A DNA stretch of 47,361 bases from positions 1 through 47,361 of the forward strand of contig JAJDZQ010000004.1 in assembly GCA_022824565.1 (NCBI GenBank), read 5' to 3'. Origin of the DNA: Anaerolineae bacterium (lineage in GTDB: Bacteria; Chloroflexota; Anaerolineae; Aggregatilineales; Phototrophicaceae). A model generated the notes under the pieces. It was not told the origin of the DNA. It saw only the letters and a list, made by a program, of their open reading frames with translations, and made no database searches. Shown here piece after piece: positions 8,683 to 16,974 of this stretch; the first letter of the stretch is position 1; every line of letters begins with the position of its first letter. A program made the position numbers and the translations under genes.

Positions 8683-8719
8683 GGCGGCTCCTTTCGCTGG
8701 CTTGGCTCACACCTTGTTT

Positions 8720-8741
8720 GACACAACAGCGAGCTTGTGTC
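8720..8741. promoter_or_regulatory. Inverted repeat, possible operator
   Basis: GACACAA (8720-8726) and TTGTGTC (8735-8741) form a perfect 7-bp dyad with an 8-bp centre. It lies at the start-point side of the promoter at 8741-8770, one base into its -10. It could be an operator for a dimeric repressor or a hairpin at the 5' end of the mRNA. Confidence 0.4.
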
Positions 8742-8770
8742 TTACATGCGGTTTTCTGCGGACAAGTCAA
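8741..8770 (-). promoter_or_regulatory. Promoter of the acetyltransferase-glycosyltransferase unit
   Basis: Minus-strand -35 TTGACT (8770..8765), 18-bp spacer, -10 TGTAAG (8746..8741). It lies 58 bases upstream of the GTG at 8682 and downstream of the sulfurtransferase stop. Confidence 0.5.
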
Positions 8771-8814
8771 AAAAAACCAAGGCATTCAGCGTAACCGACC
8801 CTGCGCCAGCCTGC

Positions 8815-9663
8815 CTAGCGCGCCTTGGGTGTGGTTTCTGCGCTGCCCCATTCTCTCCATGAGCCATCATAAATGCGCAGATTTTTCGCGCCGACCAGCT
8901 CCATCGCCAGCATGCCATAGGTCGCCGAGACGCCAGAATTGCAATACAGCACAGTGTCTGCAGCCCCCAGGTCGATGCCGTGCTCGCTGAAGACGCGGCG
9001 CAGCTCATCTGCAGATTTCAAGGTCATGCCCTCTGCGAGCATGGTCGATCGCGGCAAATTGATGGCGGTCGGGATGTGCCCGCCCTGCTTTGCGCGAGAA
9101 GCTGCGCCGCTGAATTCGGCCGGCGAGCGCACATCAATCAATTGTAGGCCGCCTGCTGCCAGGTTCTGCAGAATGTCCTCGGCTGTGGCTATTAGCTTGG
9201 GGACAGGTCGCGCTTGAAAATCGCCACGCGGGTATCGCGAAATCGCGTCGCTGGTGGGCTTTCCCTCGCTCTGCCATTTCGTCCAGCCGCCATCCAGTAT
9301 CTGGACAGGCTCGTGCCCATAAAAACGCAGCGCCCAACGCAGGCGCGTCGCGAACATGCCGCCGGCATCATCAGCGACCACCACGCGCGTATGACCGCCG
9401 ATGCCCAGCGACTGCATCAATGCCGAAAAGCGCGCCGGCGCTGCGATGTCGTTGGATGGCGAGCCGGGCTCTACGATATCGACCTGCCAATCAACATACA
9501 CCGCGCCCGGGATATGCGCGGCTTCATAACCGGCGCGGTCGGAGAGATAGTGCGGCGGCGGCTGGGACGGCGGCAGCACCTTGCCACGGATCTCGATGAT
9601 GCGCAGGTCGGTATCATTCAGATGTTCATGCAGCCAGTCGGTCTGTACCAGAGGGGAAGTCAT
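8815..9663 (-). CDS. Thiosulfate/3-mercaptopyruvate sulfurtransferase
   Basis: A two-domain rhodanese of 282 residues, the standard length for the SseA/TST family. The N-terminal inactive domain contains GAVYVDWQVDI and RVVVADDAGGMFATRLRW. The C-terminal domain carries the persulfide-forming Cys in LYCNSGVSAT, around residue 243. That loop resembles the mercaptopyruvate-type CGSGVTA more than the CRKGVTA of thiosulfate enzymes. ATG 9663 has AAGGAG seven bases upstream. It stands alone, divergent from the fusion gene at 9819. The role is sulfane-sulfur transfer or cyanide/thiol metabolism in the cytosol; the true donor is uncertain. Confidence 0.93.
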   Translation of the reverse strand: MTSPLVQTDWLHEHLNDTDLRIIEIRGKVLPPSQPPPHYLSDRAGYEAAHIPGAVYVDWQVDIVEPGSPSNDIAAPARFSALMQSLGIGGHTRVVVADDAGGMFATRLRWALRFYGHEPVQILDGGWTKWQSEGKPTSDAISRYPRGDFQARPVPKLIATAEDILQNLAAGGLQLIDVRSPAEFSGAASRAKQGGHIPTAINLPRSTMLAEGMTLKSADELRRVFSEHGIDLGAADTVLYCNSGVSATYGMLAMELVGAKNLRIYDGSWREWGSAETTPKAR

Positions 9664-9770
9664 GTGCCTGCTCCTTCGCAGATTACGCTGATGATGGCAC
9701 CTATTTTAGCGATTTTTGGCGCGGACTGCGATTGCCCTGCGCGGACGCGCATCTGCAAGAACTCCGCTGT

Positions 9771-9792
9771 TTGCAGTATATTGCAGTATAAT
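9771..9792 (+). promoter_or_regulatory. Possible promoter with TTGCAGTATA tandem repeat
   Basis: TTGCAGTATA occurs twice in a row (9771-9790) and the second copy runs into a perfect -10 TATAAT (9787-9792). No good -35 lies 16-18 bp upstream. It is 27 bases before the ATG at 9819. The repeat may be a binding site for an activator compensating for the poor -35. Confidence 0.4.
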
Positions 9793-9818
9793 CGTGCAGG
9801 ATTGCCTGCGAGGGGCTG

Positions 9819-12326
9819 ATGAAAAAGCGAATTCGTGGCTTGAAGCGCGCTGTCATGCAGCTGGACTTCGACCTGTACCGCGTCAAGGTGCCGATACCCG
9901 GCCAGCCCGGCTCGTATCTCAGTGTCATCGACTTGCAGCCACAGGGCGTGCAAAAGACCATCGTCTTCCAGCATGGTTTCGCGGGCGTGGCGGAATCGTG
10001 GGAATATCAGTTGACGCATTTCGCCAGCCAGTATCGCGTCATTGCGCCCGAATTGCGCGGACATGGCCAAAGCGACGCGCCACACAGCGACTATTCCATG
10101 TCCGAGCTGGTGGGGGACTTGCACGAAGTCGTCAACGTTCTGGATGTGCCGGGACAATTCGTGCTGGTCGGACATTCCTTTGGCGGCTCGGTCTGTATTG
10201 AATATGCGCTTGCCCACCCAGAGCGCGTCTCCAAGCTGGTGCTGGTGGCGACGGCCGGCGAGTATCCCCTGCCACGCGCGGTGTCGGCGCTGTTCCGCAT
10301 CCCCATTTCTGTGGCATTGCCATTCTGGCGCTACCGACGCCGCTGGGATGCCGAATACCATGCCTTACAGTCGATGTATCACAATGCGCTGGTTGGTTGG
10401 AAAGCCTGGCCTCTGCTGCCCCGGCTCGACTGCGAAACCTTCGTCATCACGGGCGAACGCGACAATTACTTCCCGCGCTATGTATACGATGATGTCGCCA
10501 GGTTGATCTCGGGCGCAGAAGTCCTGGATATCGGATATTCCAAGCACAAAGTCCAACTCGAGCGGCACGAAGCGGTCAATCGGGAGATCAAACGTTTTAT
10601 CGAGGCTTCTCGAAGAAGCAGTTGGCGGGCGCTTTCTGCAAATGACCGGCTGGCGCGTGGACGACCCTGGCTGGCTCACTATGACAAGGATATCCCACAC
10701 AGCATCCCTGTCCCGCAGCGGCCACTTTTTCGCTTCCTAGAAAGCGCCGCCGACTGGCTGCCCCGGCAAACGGCGACTGTCTTCTATGGCAAGACCTTGA
10801 GCTATCGCGAGTTGGAGGCGCGGACGAATCGATTCGCGCGTGGCTTGCAAGCGCTGGGCGTGAAACGTGGCGATCGCGTACAGATTGTCTTGCCAAATAC
10901 GCCGCAGTTCATCATCGCCTATTACGCCGTACTCAAGCTGGGCGCCGTGGTCGTCTTGTCCAACCCAGAAGCCAATGCCCAACAAATCGTCAGCCATGCG
11001 CGAGAAACCGAAGCCAAAGTGCTGATTACACTCAGCGCCTTCAGCCAACTGGCGCACCTGCTGCAAAGCGAATCGGCAGAAAAGACTTTGATATTCACCG
11101 GCATCGGCAAGCATGTGACCACTGGCCGCCCAGCCGCGTTTGGACGACATCGGCACCCGACCAACGCAGACGAAGAACTGGCGCGCGAGATCGGCACTTT
11201 TATGTCTGCGGTCATGGCCGACCACGACAGCGCGCCTTTGGGCATTGATGTCGCGCCCGGGGATTTGGCCGTCATCTCTTACACCAGTGGCACGACTGGC
11301 TCGCCGCGCGGCGTCTGTTTGACTCATCACAACCTGGTGGCGAATGCCTTGCAAACCCGCCATTGGGTGCCAGAAATCAAATATGGCGAAGAAGTGGTGT
11401 TGGCCGTGGTGCCATTCGAACATAGTTATGGCATGACAGCCGCCATGAACCTGCCCATTTTCATCGCCGCCAAGATTGTGATCTTGTCTGTCTTCGAGCT
11501 GCGGCAGGTGCTGGAGCAGATCCGCCGCTACAAGCCGACTATCTTCCCGGGCGTGCCAGCCATGTTCACGGCGTTGAACCAGGCGAAAAATGTGCGCAGC
11601 TTTGGCTTGGCATCCATCAAAGCCTGCATCAGTGGCGCGGCCCCTTTGCCTATCGAAGTCCAAGAGGCTTTTGAAAAACTGACGCGCGGCCGACTCGTCG
11701 AAGGCTATGGCTTGACAGAAGCCAGCCCAGTCACCCATTCCAACCCGCTCAACGGCCAGCGCAAGGTCGGCTCGATCGGCATCCCGCTGCCCAACACCGA
11801 TGCCAAAATTGTCGACCAAGCCAGCGGCAAAGACCTGCCCAGCGGGCACATCGGCGAATTGACAGTCCGCGGACCGCAGGTGATGCAGGGCTATTGGCGG
11901 GCGGACGAATCTAAAGAATCGGTCCTTCGCGATGGCTGGCTGTATACTGGCGATGTCGCGGTGATGGACGATGAAGGCTACTTCAAAATCATCAGCCGCA
12001 AGCGCGATACGATCTTCACGGGCGATTACAGCGTCTACCCGCGCGATGTCGAAGAAGTGCTCTATGAACACAGCAAAGTGCTGGAAGCAGCGGTGATCGG
12101 CGTAGAAAGCGCGACAGACGGGCAGCGAGTCAAAGCATTTGTCGTGCCGCGCCCCGATGCCCGCTTGACAAAAAATGAGCTGTTGGAATTGTGCAAGCGC
12201 CGCCTGGTCGAGCATGCCATACCGGGTGAGATCGAGTTTCGCCAAGCGCTGCCGCGGTCGTTTATCGGCAAAGTGCTGCGCCGCGTCTTGCACGAAGAAG
12301 AACGCATCCGTCAGAAAGAGAACTGA
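9819..12326 (+). CDS. Alpha/beta hydrolase fused to acyl-CoA ligase
   Basis: An 835-residue two-part enzyme. Residues about 15-265 are a complete alpha/beta-hydrolase domain: QHGFAGVAESW, RGHGQSD, nucleophile elbow GHSFGGS (Ser120), acid Asp215 in TGERDNYF, and His243 in SKHKVQLER. Residues about 300-835 form a complete AMP-forming acyl-CoA synthetase: phosphate loop SYTSGTTGSPRG near 487-498, VEGYGLTEASPVTHSNP near 625, WLYTGDVAVMDDEGYF near 708, and the C-terminal catalytic Lys in FIGKVLRR. The frame is uninterrupted, so this is a real fusion. It suggests ester or thioester hydrolysis coupled to CoA activation of the released acid. The ribosome binding site GAGGGG is close to the ATG; M13 at 9855 is an alternative start. 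A Lon-N-domain gene follows after 15 bases. Confidence 0.93.
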   Translation: MKKRIRGLKRAVMQLDFDLYRVKVPIPGQPGSYLSVIDLQPQGVQKTIVFQHGFAGVAESWEYQLTHFASQYRVIAPELRGHGQSDAPHSDYSMSELVGDLHEVVNVLDVPGQFVLVGHSFGGSVCIEYALAHPERVSKLVLVATAGEYPLPRAVSALFRIPISVALPFWRYRRRWDAEYHALQSMYHNALVGWKAWPLLPRLDCETFVITGERDNYFPRYVYDDVARLISGAEVLDIGYSKHKVQLERHEAVNREIKRFIEASRRSSWRALSANDRLARGRPWLAHYDKDIPHSIPVPQRPLFRFLESAADWLPRQTATVFYGKTLSYRELEARTNRFARGLQALGVKRGDRVQIVLPNTPQFIIAYYAVLKLGAVVVLSNPEANAQQIVSHARETEAKVLITLSAFSQLAHLLQSESAEKTLIFTGIGKHVTTGRPAAFGRHRHPTNADEELAREIGTFMSAVMADHDSAPLGIDVAPGDLAVISYTSGTTGSPRGVCLTHHNLVANALQTRHWVPEIKYGEEVVLAVVPFEHSYGMTAAMNLPIFIAAKIVILSVFELRQVLEQIRRYKPTIFPGVPAMFTALNQAKNVRSFGLASIKACISGAAPLPIEVQEAFEKLTRGRLVEGYGLTEASPVTHSNPLNGQRKVGSIGIPLPNTDAKIVDQASGKDLPSGHIGELTVRGPQVMQGYWRADESKESVLRDGWLYTGDVAVMDDEGYFKIISRKRDTIFTGDYSVYPRDVEEVLYEHSKVLEAAVIGVESATDGQRVKAFVVPRPDARLTKNELLELCKRRLVEHAIPGEIEFRQALPRSFIGKVLRRVLHEEERIRQKEN

Positions 12327-12341
12327 CCGAGTCCACCCCAG

Positions 12342-12998
12342 ATGGCAAAGCTGGCGCTCTTCCCGCTCAAAACCGTGCTCTTCCCGGGCATGCAGGTCCG
12401 CTTGCATATTTTTGAAGACCGCTACAAGCTCATGATTAATCGCTGCATCGAGACGGGCGAGGCTTTTGGCATAGTGCTCATCCGCAAGGGCAGCGATGCG
12501 CTGGGACAGCTGGCAGAGCCATTCATGGTCGGCTGCACAGCCAAGATCAGCGAGGTGCAGCGTTTGCCCATGCAGCGGATCAACATCGTCACAGTCGGGC
12601 AGCGCCGCTTCCGCATCCGCGAGTTGAATTACAGCGAGCCCTATCTGGTCGGCGAGGTCGAGTACTTTATGCCAGCCGATGACGATCCGCCGCGCGTCAG
12701 ACAATGCGGCCGCATCCTGCGTCCCATGCTCGTGCATTATCTGGATGCTTTGCACGCCGACAACAACAGCCGGTTCGATGCCGAGCAGCTGCCCGATTCG
12801 CCGCGGGCTGTCGCGCAGATCGCCTCGATATTGCTGCACAGCGACAATTATCAGAAGCAGCGACTGTTGGAGATGGACAGCTTGAGCAAATTGCTGGAAA
12901 TGTTGATAGAGATCTATCGTGTAGAGACGATGCTGCTGGATATTCGCTTGTCGCCGCCCGGCAAGTACTTTGATATCGGTCCCTTCTCCAGCAATTGA
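12342..12998 (+). CDS. Lon N-terminal (LON substrate-binding) domain protein
   Basis: A 218-residue stand-alone Lon substrate-binding domain. It begins LALFPLKTVLFPGMQVRLHIFEDRY, the hallmark of this family, followed by EAFGIVLIRKG and GQRRFRIRELNYSEPYLVGEVEY. The AAA+ and protease domains of Lon itself are absent, as is usual for this group (peptidase S16 lon domain protein). The function is not established; such proteins probably bind unfolded segments or act as adaptors. It lies between the hydrolase-ligase fusion and the SGNH gene on the same strand, with short gaps (15 and 29 bases), so co-transcription is likely. The ribosome binding site is weak. Confidence 0.9.
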   Translation: MAKLALFPLKTVLFPGMQVRLHIFEDRYKLMINRCIETGEAFGIVLIRKGSDALGQLAEPFMVGCTAKISEVQRLPMQRINIVTVGQRRFRIRELNYSEPYLVGEVEYFMPADDDPPRVRQCGRILRPMLVHYLDALHADNNSRFDAEQLPDSPRAVAQIASILLHSDNYQKQRLLEMDSLSKLLEMLIEIYRVETMLLDIRLSPPGKYFDIGPFSSN

Positions 12999-13027
12999 AG
13001 CGAAGGACCGGCTTGGGAGTCTAGTTG

Positions 13028-14245
13028 ATGAGAAATGCTGTGATCATCGCGATGCGAGCATTGGTTATCGCGCTCTTCACCTTGCTTCTGTTGGAACTCG
13101 TCTTGCAGCTTGCCTTCCCGCATTTGCCGAAAGTTCTCATTGAACATATGCCACAATATCAGGAACGAATCGGCTATGATCTGGACACCGAGCACGGGGC
13201 GCGCCAACTGCCCGCTTCGCAGCCTGTAGAATACTTCGTGACTCCGCAGGGCGGCGACCTGTACAACTACCCCGGGGCTTGTGTTTCACAGGCAGACATC
13301 CAGCATTTTGAGCCCTACCACGTGTCCTTCAAGCGAGACGCTCACGGATTTCGCAACGAAGAGCCCTGGCCCGACGCTGTCGAGCTGGTCGTGCTGGGCG
13401 ACTCGTTCACCGCCGCCGAGACCATTCAACGACCATTCTGGAAAGACATCTCGGATTCCATGCTGGTACTGTCTTTGCCAGGCAGCGGCACGCTCGAACA
13501 GCAGCTACTATTTGAAGCCTTTGCTGTGCCGCGCCAGCCAGAAAAGACCGTGCTCGCCTACTTTGCGGGCAACGACTTATCAGACAACGGCTACATCCCG
13601 TGGATGGAATCCATAGGCTTGACCTGGCACGACATCCCCCATTTGTACAAACACGCGCACGATTATTCGGTCGTGTTTCGGCTCTTCCAATACTTGGCAG
13701 AAACCGCGCTGAAGACAATCCGAAGAGCCTGTCACTATCCGCTCATTGCACATACCGAGCCACAAACTCCTGTGATTTTCTACAGATACTTCCTCCCCCA
13801 GCTGCGCCTAAATGAGTATCACATTCTGGATACCCATCTGATGCAGCATACCAAGACGAGCATCAGCGAGCTAGCGACCGCCATGCAAGCCGCCGGCGGA
13901 GAACTGATATTTATGTATATTCCGACCAAAATAGAAATCTATTGGGACTATCTGGATGACGAAAGCAAGGCAAAGTATATCGCCATAGAGTCGAATGAAT
14001 ATGGTATGGGCGGTCTGAAGTATTTGGAGCCAAACCTGCATGTTCAACGGCAAGTCATGCGCGAGTTCGCCGAAGAGCTAGGCATCTCATTTTTGGATCT
14101 GACCACGCCGCTGAGAGACGCTGTCCAGGCCGGCATCTCGCCCTATTTCGTCGCCGACACCCACTGGAACCAACAGGGACACGATATAGCCCGAATCGCC
14201 TTGCGTGACTATCTGAATGGCACTACCCTAGAGCCATCATCGTAA
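13028..14245 (+). CDS. Membrane-anchored SGNH-hydrolase-like protein
   Basis: A 405-residue protein with an N-terminal membrane anchor (about residues 10-30) and an exported domain resembling AlgX/DltD-type SGNH proteins. It has the block I serine in VLGDSFTAAET (Ser126) and the C-terminal DTHWNQQGH block (around residues 377-385), which would supply the catalytic Asp and His. AYFAGNDLSDNG around residue 180 fits the block III GxND Asn. ATG 13028 has GGGAG eight bases upstream; a TTG at 13025 is also in frame. It is the first gene of a cluster with a small membrane protein, carbamoyltransferase and DUF5989, an arrangement seen widely in bacteria. The probable role is O-acyl transfer or hydrolysis on a surface or exported molecule. 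Confidence 0.82.
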   Translation: MRNAVIIAMRALVIALFTLLLLELVLQLAFPHLPKVLIEHMPQYQERIGYDLDTEHGARQLPASQPVEYFVTPQGGDLYNYPGACVSQADIQHFEPYHVSFKRDAHGFRNEEPWPDAVELVVLGDSFTAAETIQRPFWKDISDSMLVLSLPGSGTLEQQLLFEAFAVPRQPEKTVLAYFAGNDLSDNGYIPWMESIGLTWHDIPHLYKHAHDYSVVFRLFQYLAETALKTIRRACHYPLIAHTEPQTPVIFYRYFLPQLRLNEYHILDTHLMQHTKTSISELATAMQAAGGELIFMYIPTKIEIYWDYLDDESKAKYIAIESNEYGMGGLKYLEPNLHVQRQVMREFAEELGISFLDLTTPLRDAVQAGISPYFVADTHWNQQGHDIARIALRDYLNGTTLEPSS

Positions 14246-14296
14246 GCCGAGCGCTCGCTGTTTTTCGCATGGCTGGGCGGGTATTGGATCAGTGTA

Positions 14297-14527
14297 TTGA
14301 AGACAATATGGGCTATCGCCTGGCGGCGGTTTAGCGAAAACTCTGCCATTGTCGCCGACTTGAACGGGCGGTTTATCGCCACGCTATTCTATTGCACGAT
14401 CCTCGTGCCCTTTGGCTTGTTGTCGGCGCTTTTCATGGACCCGCTGCGCATCAAAAACAAGCCTGCGCTTTGGCTGCAGCGCGAGCCAGTGCCCGCCGAT
14501 ATTGACTCGGCGCGGCAGCAGGGCTAG
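14297..14527 (+). CDS. Small membrane protein of the carbamoyltransferase cluster
   Basis: A 76-residue protein with one hydrophobic segment (IATLFYCTILVPFGLLSALF, about residues 27-46), preceded by IAWRRFSENSAIV and followed by WLQREPVPADIDSARQQG. Small membrane proteins of this look, related to the SxtJ type, often precede the carbamoyltransferase gene in such clusters. The only plausible start I find is TTG 14297; the frame opens at 14246 directly after the SGNH stop but offers no ATG or GTG. The ribosome binding site is poor. It ends two bases before the carbamoyltransferase ATG, which supports a real, translationally linked gene. The function is unknown. Confidence 0.7.
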   Translation: MKTIWAIAWRRFSENSAIVADLNGRFIATLFYCTILVPFGLLSALFMDPLRIKNKPALWLQREPVPADIDSARQQG

Positions 14528-14529
14528 CC

Positions 14530-16320
14530 ATGTACATCCTCGGCATCTCGGCCTTTTATCACGATTCGGCGGCCGCCCTGCTCAAAGATGGCGCATTGGT
14601 GGCCGCAGCGATGGAAGAGCGCTTTTCGCGCATAAAGCACGACAGTGGCTTTCCTCGGCTGGCTGCGCAATTTTGCCTTGAGCAAGCCGGCATCAGCCCG
14701 ACCGACCTCGACTATGTCGTATTTTATGAAAAACCGCTGCTGAAGTTCGAGCGCATCTTGCAAACTTCGCTGAACGGCTTCCCGCGCTCGCTGGGGTTTT
14801 GGCGAGAATCCATGCTGACCTGGCTGGGGGACAAGCTGTGGGTGCGCAGTCATGTGGCGCGTGGCATCGGCGTGCCCTACAGCAAGGTGCTCTTTTGCGA
14901 TCATCACATGAGCCACGCGGCCAGCGCCTACTTCGCCTGCCCGTTCAAAGACGCGGCCATCCTGACTGTGGACGGAGTCGGCGAATGGACGACGACTACA
15001 TTGGGCACGGGCAAGAGCAGCCTCGGCGATGAAGATGTTGCGCCGGCTTCCATAGAGCTCTTCGAAGAACAGCGCTTCCCGCATTCACTGGGCTTGCTGT
15101 ATTCAACATTCACCGCCTGGCTGGGCTTCCGAGTCAACAATGGCGAATACAAGGTGATGGGCATGAGCCCATATGGCGAGCCGCGCTACCTTGACAAGCT
15201 CGCCAAGCTGGCCCAGGTCGACCCGTCCAGCGGCGCATTCCAACTGAATATGGATTATTTCGACTTTCATCGCTCGGCGAATCGCAGCTATAGCCGCAAG
15301 TTCCTGGAGCTCTTTGGCGACCAGCGCGATGCCGAAGCCGACTTCTTCACTGCGCGCACCAACCCAGAACGCCGCTCTGAGCGCGCGACCATGCAATCCA
15401 ATCAATATTATGCCGATGTCGCCGCCAGCATCCAGCGCTTCACAGAAGACACGCTCATCCAGACCGCGACCTACCTGCAGAAAAAAACGGGCCTGGACAA
15501 GCTGGTCATGGCGGGCGGGGTGGCGCTGAATACCAAAGCCAATTGGCGAATTCTCAACGAGACGCCTTTCAAGGAGTTATGGATTCAACCGGCGGCTGGC
15601 GATGATGGCGGCGCTTTGGGGGCGGCGCTTTGGGCTTGGCATGTGCTGCTGGGCAAGCCGCGAAAATGGGTGCAGGCGCACGCCTATTATGGGCGCAGCT
15701 ACAGCGATGGTGAGTGCCGCGCCTTCCTGGATGAAGCGCAGTTGCCCTACGAGAGCTACACAGACGAATCCAAACTCACCGAGCGCATTGTCGACGCGCT
15801 GACGCAGCAGCAAGTCATTGGCTTTCATCAAGGCCGTTTTGAATGGGGACCGCGCGCGCTGGGCAACCGCAGTATTTTGGCCGATCCACGCGGGGCGGAC
15901 ATGAAAGAAATCGTCAATACCAAGATCAAATTCCGCGAGCCTTTCCGCCCCTTTGCGCCGGTCGTCTTGCGAGAACGCGCCCGGGAATATTTTGATTATC
16001 CCCAGGTGGCCGAGCACGACTCGCCGCGTTATATGCTGATGGTCGCGCCTATCAAAGATGACAAGCAGGACGAAATTCATGCCGTGAATCACGAAGGCAC
16101 CGGCCGCTTGCAATCCATCGACCGGCCTACCAACGCCCGATATTACGATATCGTCAAGACATTTGGCGAGGCAACCGGCGTGCCAATTGTGTTGAATACT
16201 TCGTTCAATCTGCGTGGCGAGCCCATCGTCAACACCCCGCGCGAAGCCTACAATACCTTCCGCAACAGCGATATCGACATGTTGGTGCTGGGCTCGCATA
16301 TCGTGCGCAAACCCATCTAA
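14530..16320 (+). CDS. Carbamoyltransferase (NodU/CmcH family)
   Basis: A 596-residue O-carbamoyltransferase that moves the carbamoyl group of carbamoyl phosphate, through a carbamoyl-adenylate, to a hydroxyl of a small molecule or sugar. The N-terminal Kae1-like domain starts ILGISAFYHDSAAALLKDG and holds FCDHHMSHAASAYF with the metal-binding His residues (around residues 120-135). VDGVGEWTTT and MAGGVALNTKANWRI follow. The C-terminal YrdC-like carbamoyl-binding part has GRFEWGPRALGNRSILADPR (around residue 437) and NTSFNLRGEPIVNTP (around residue 557). It lies centrally in the SGNH / small membrane protein / DUF5989 cluster. No polyketide, antibiotic or Nod-factor genes are nearby, so the acceptor is unknown. 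Confidence 0.95.
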   Translation: MYILGISAFYHDSAAALLKDGALVAAAMEERFSRIKHDSGFPRLAAQFCLEQAGISPTDLDYVVFYEKPLLKFERILQTSLNGFPRSLGFWRESMLTWLGDKLWVRSHVARGIGVPYSKVLFCDHHMSHAASAYFACPFKDAAILTVDGVGEWTTTTLGTGKSSLGDEDVAPASIELFEEQRFPHSLGLLYSTFTAWLGFRVNNGEYKVMGMSPYGEPRYLDKLAKLAQVDPSSGAFQLNMDYFDFHRSANRSYSRKFLELFGDQRDAEADFFTARTNPERRSERATMQSNQYYADVAASIQRFTEDTLIQTATYLQKKTGLDKLVMAGGVALNTKANWRILNETPFKELWIQPAAGDDGGALGAALWAWHVLLGKPRKWVQAHAYYGRSYSDGECRAFLDEAQLPYESYTDESKLTERIVDALTQQQVIGFHQGRFEWGPRALGNRSILADPRGADMKEIVNTKIKFREPFRPFAPVVLRERAREYFDYPQVAEHDSPRYMLMVAPIKDDKQDEIHAVNHEGTGRLQSIDRPTNARYYDIVKTFGEATGVPIVLNTSFNLRGEPIVNTPREAYNTFRNSDIDMLVLGSHIVRKPI

Positions 16321-16347
16321 CCTTGCAAGCATCCAGAAGGAGCATTC

Positions 16348-16560
16348 ATGGCGACAGAATCCAAGCGGACTGACGATTCGCCCAGCGCAAGGCAAGATTT
16401 CTTCATGCGCCTCGGCATCCTGGGCGAGTTGCTGGCCTTCTTGTGGAGGCGCAAGCTCTATTGGATGCTGCCGATGGTCATCGTGCTGGTGGTATTCGCC
16501 CTGCTGATCGTGGCTGGCTCTTCGACACCGGCCGGCGCCTTCATCTACACACTCTTTTAG
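16348..16560 (+). CDS. DUF5989 family membrane protein
   Basis: A 70-residue protein with a single membrane helix (about residues 46-62, MVIVLVVFALLIVAG) and the C-terminal signature GAFIYTLF. LGELLAFLWRRKLYWMLPM precedes the helix. This matches the DUF5989 family, which is found next to carbamoyltransferases. The start ATG 16348 has AAGGAG five bases upstream. The N-terminal 25 residues are hydrophilic and charged. It follows the carbamoyltransferase by 27 bases. The function is unknown; it could anchor the carbamoyltransferase at the membrane. Confidence 0.85.
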   Translation: MATESKRTDDSPSARQDFFMRLGILGELLAFLWRRKLYWMLPMVIVLVVFALLIVAGSSTPAGAFIYTLF

Positions 16561-16569
16561 GCGCGGCTG

Positions 16570-16968
16570 ATGATGGTGGAAGCGGAAAAAGCGATCGCGT
16601 TGGCTGCGCTGGTCTTGATTGTGCTGCGGCTGGGCTGGCTGGTGCACGCCCGGTCGGCCAGCCGTCAGCCTATCCATGGCGGCTTGCTCTCGTTGACTTT
16701 CAATTACCTGTCCAGCGCTTGCTTCGTGGCGATTTTGCCCACCGTGCTGATGACTGTGCTGGTCTTGCATCCCGCGCCGCTTCAGTTGGCTGGCATCGTC
16801 TGGAGCCCGCTGCTGCTGGCGATCGTATCGCTGGGGCTGGGCAGCCTGCTCTTCGCGATCCTGCATGCCCTGGCAGAACGCGCGCCCCTGCAACGGGCCG
16901 AAGCAGCATCGGCGGCCAGCGAATCGCGTGGCTGGACGGAGAATGACGCGCGAACCTCGGGCTTGTAA
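16570..16968 (+). CDS. Hypothetical membrane protein
   Basis: A 132-residue protein that I do not recognise. It has about three hydrophobic helices (roughly residues 8-25, 44-65 and 73-98) and a polar C-terminal tail rich in Ala, Glu and Ser. It begins nine bases after the DUF5989 stop; ATG 16570 and ATG 16573 are both possible and neither has a strong ribosome binding site. It is the last gene of the 9819-16968 run and is convergent with gyrB, six bases away. Its position suggests a membrane component of the same system, but that is inference only. Confidence 0.65.
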   Translation: MMVEAEKAIALAALVLIVLRLGWLVHARSASRQPIHGGLLSLTFNYLSSACFVAILPTVLMTVLVLHPAPLQLAGIVWSPLLLAIVSLGLGSLLFAILHALAERAPLQRAEAASAASESRGWTENDARTSGL

Positions 16969-16974
16969 GCGCGC

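Noticed and set aside
10737-12839. 700-codon open frame on the minus strand
   Set aside because: It is antisense to the acyl-CoA ligase half of the fusion and the Lon-domain gene, whose plus-strand motifs are conserved. Its protein has the His/Asp/Ala-rich look of a codon-bias shadow and no family motif.
15577-16893. 438-codon open frame on the minus strand
   Set aside because: It crosses carbamoyltransferase, DUF5989 and membrane-protein genes in antisense; its Gln/His-rich composition is typical of a shadow.
13028-16968. Antibiotic or saxitoxin-type biosynthesis cluster suggested by the carbamoyltransferase
   Set aside because: No polyketide, peptide synthetase or tailoring genes are present. 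The SGNH/DUF5989 arrangement is a widespread, different cluster type.
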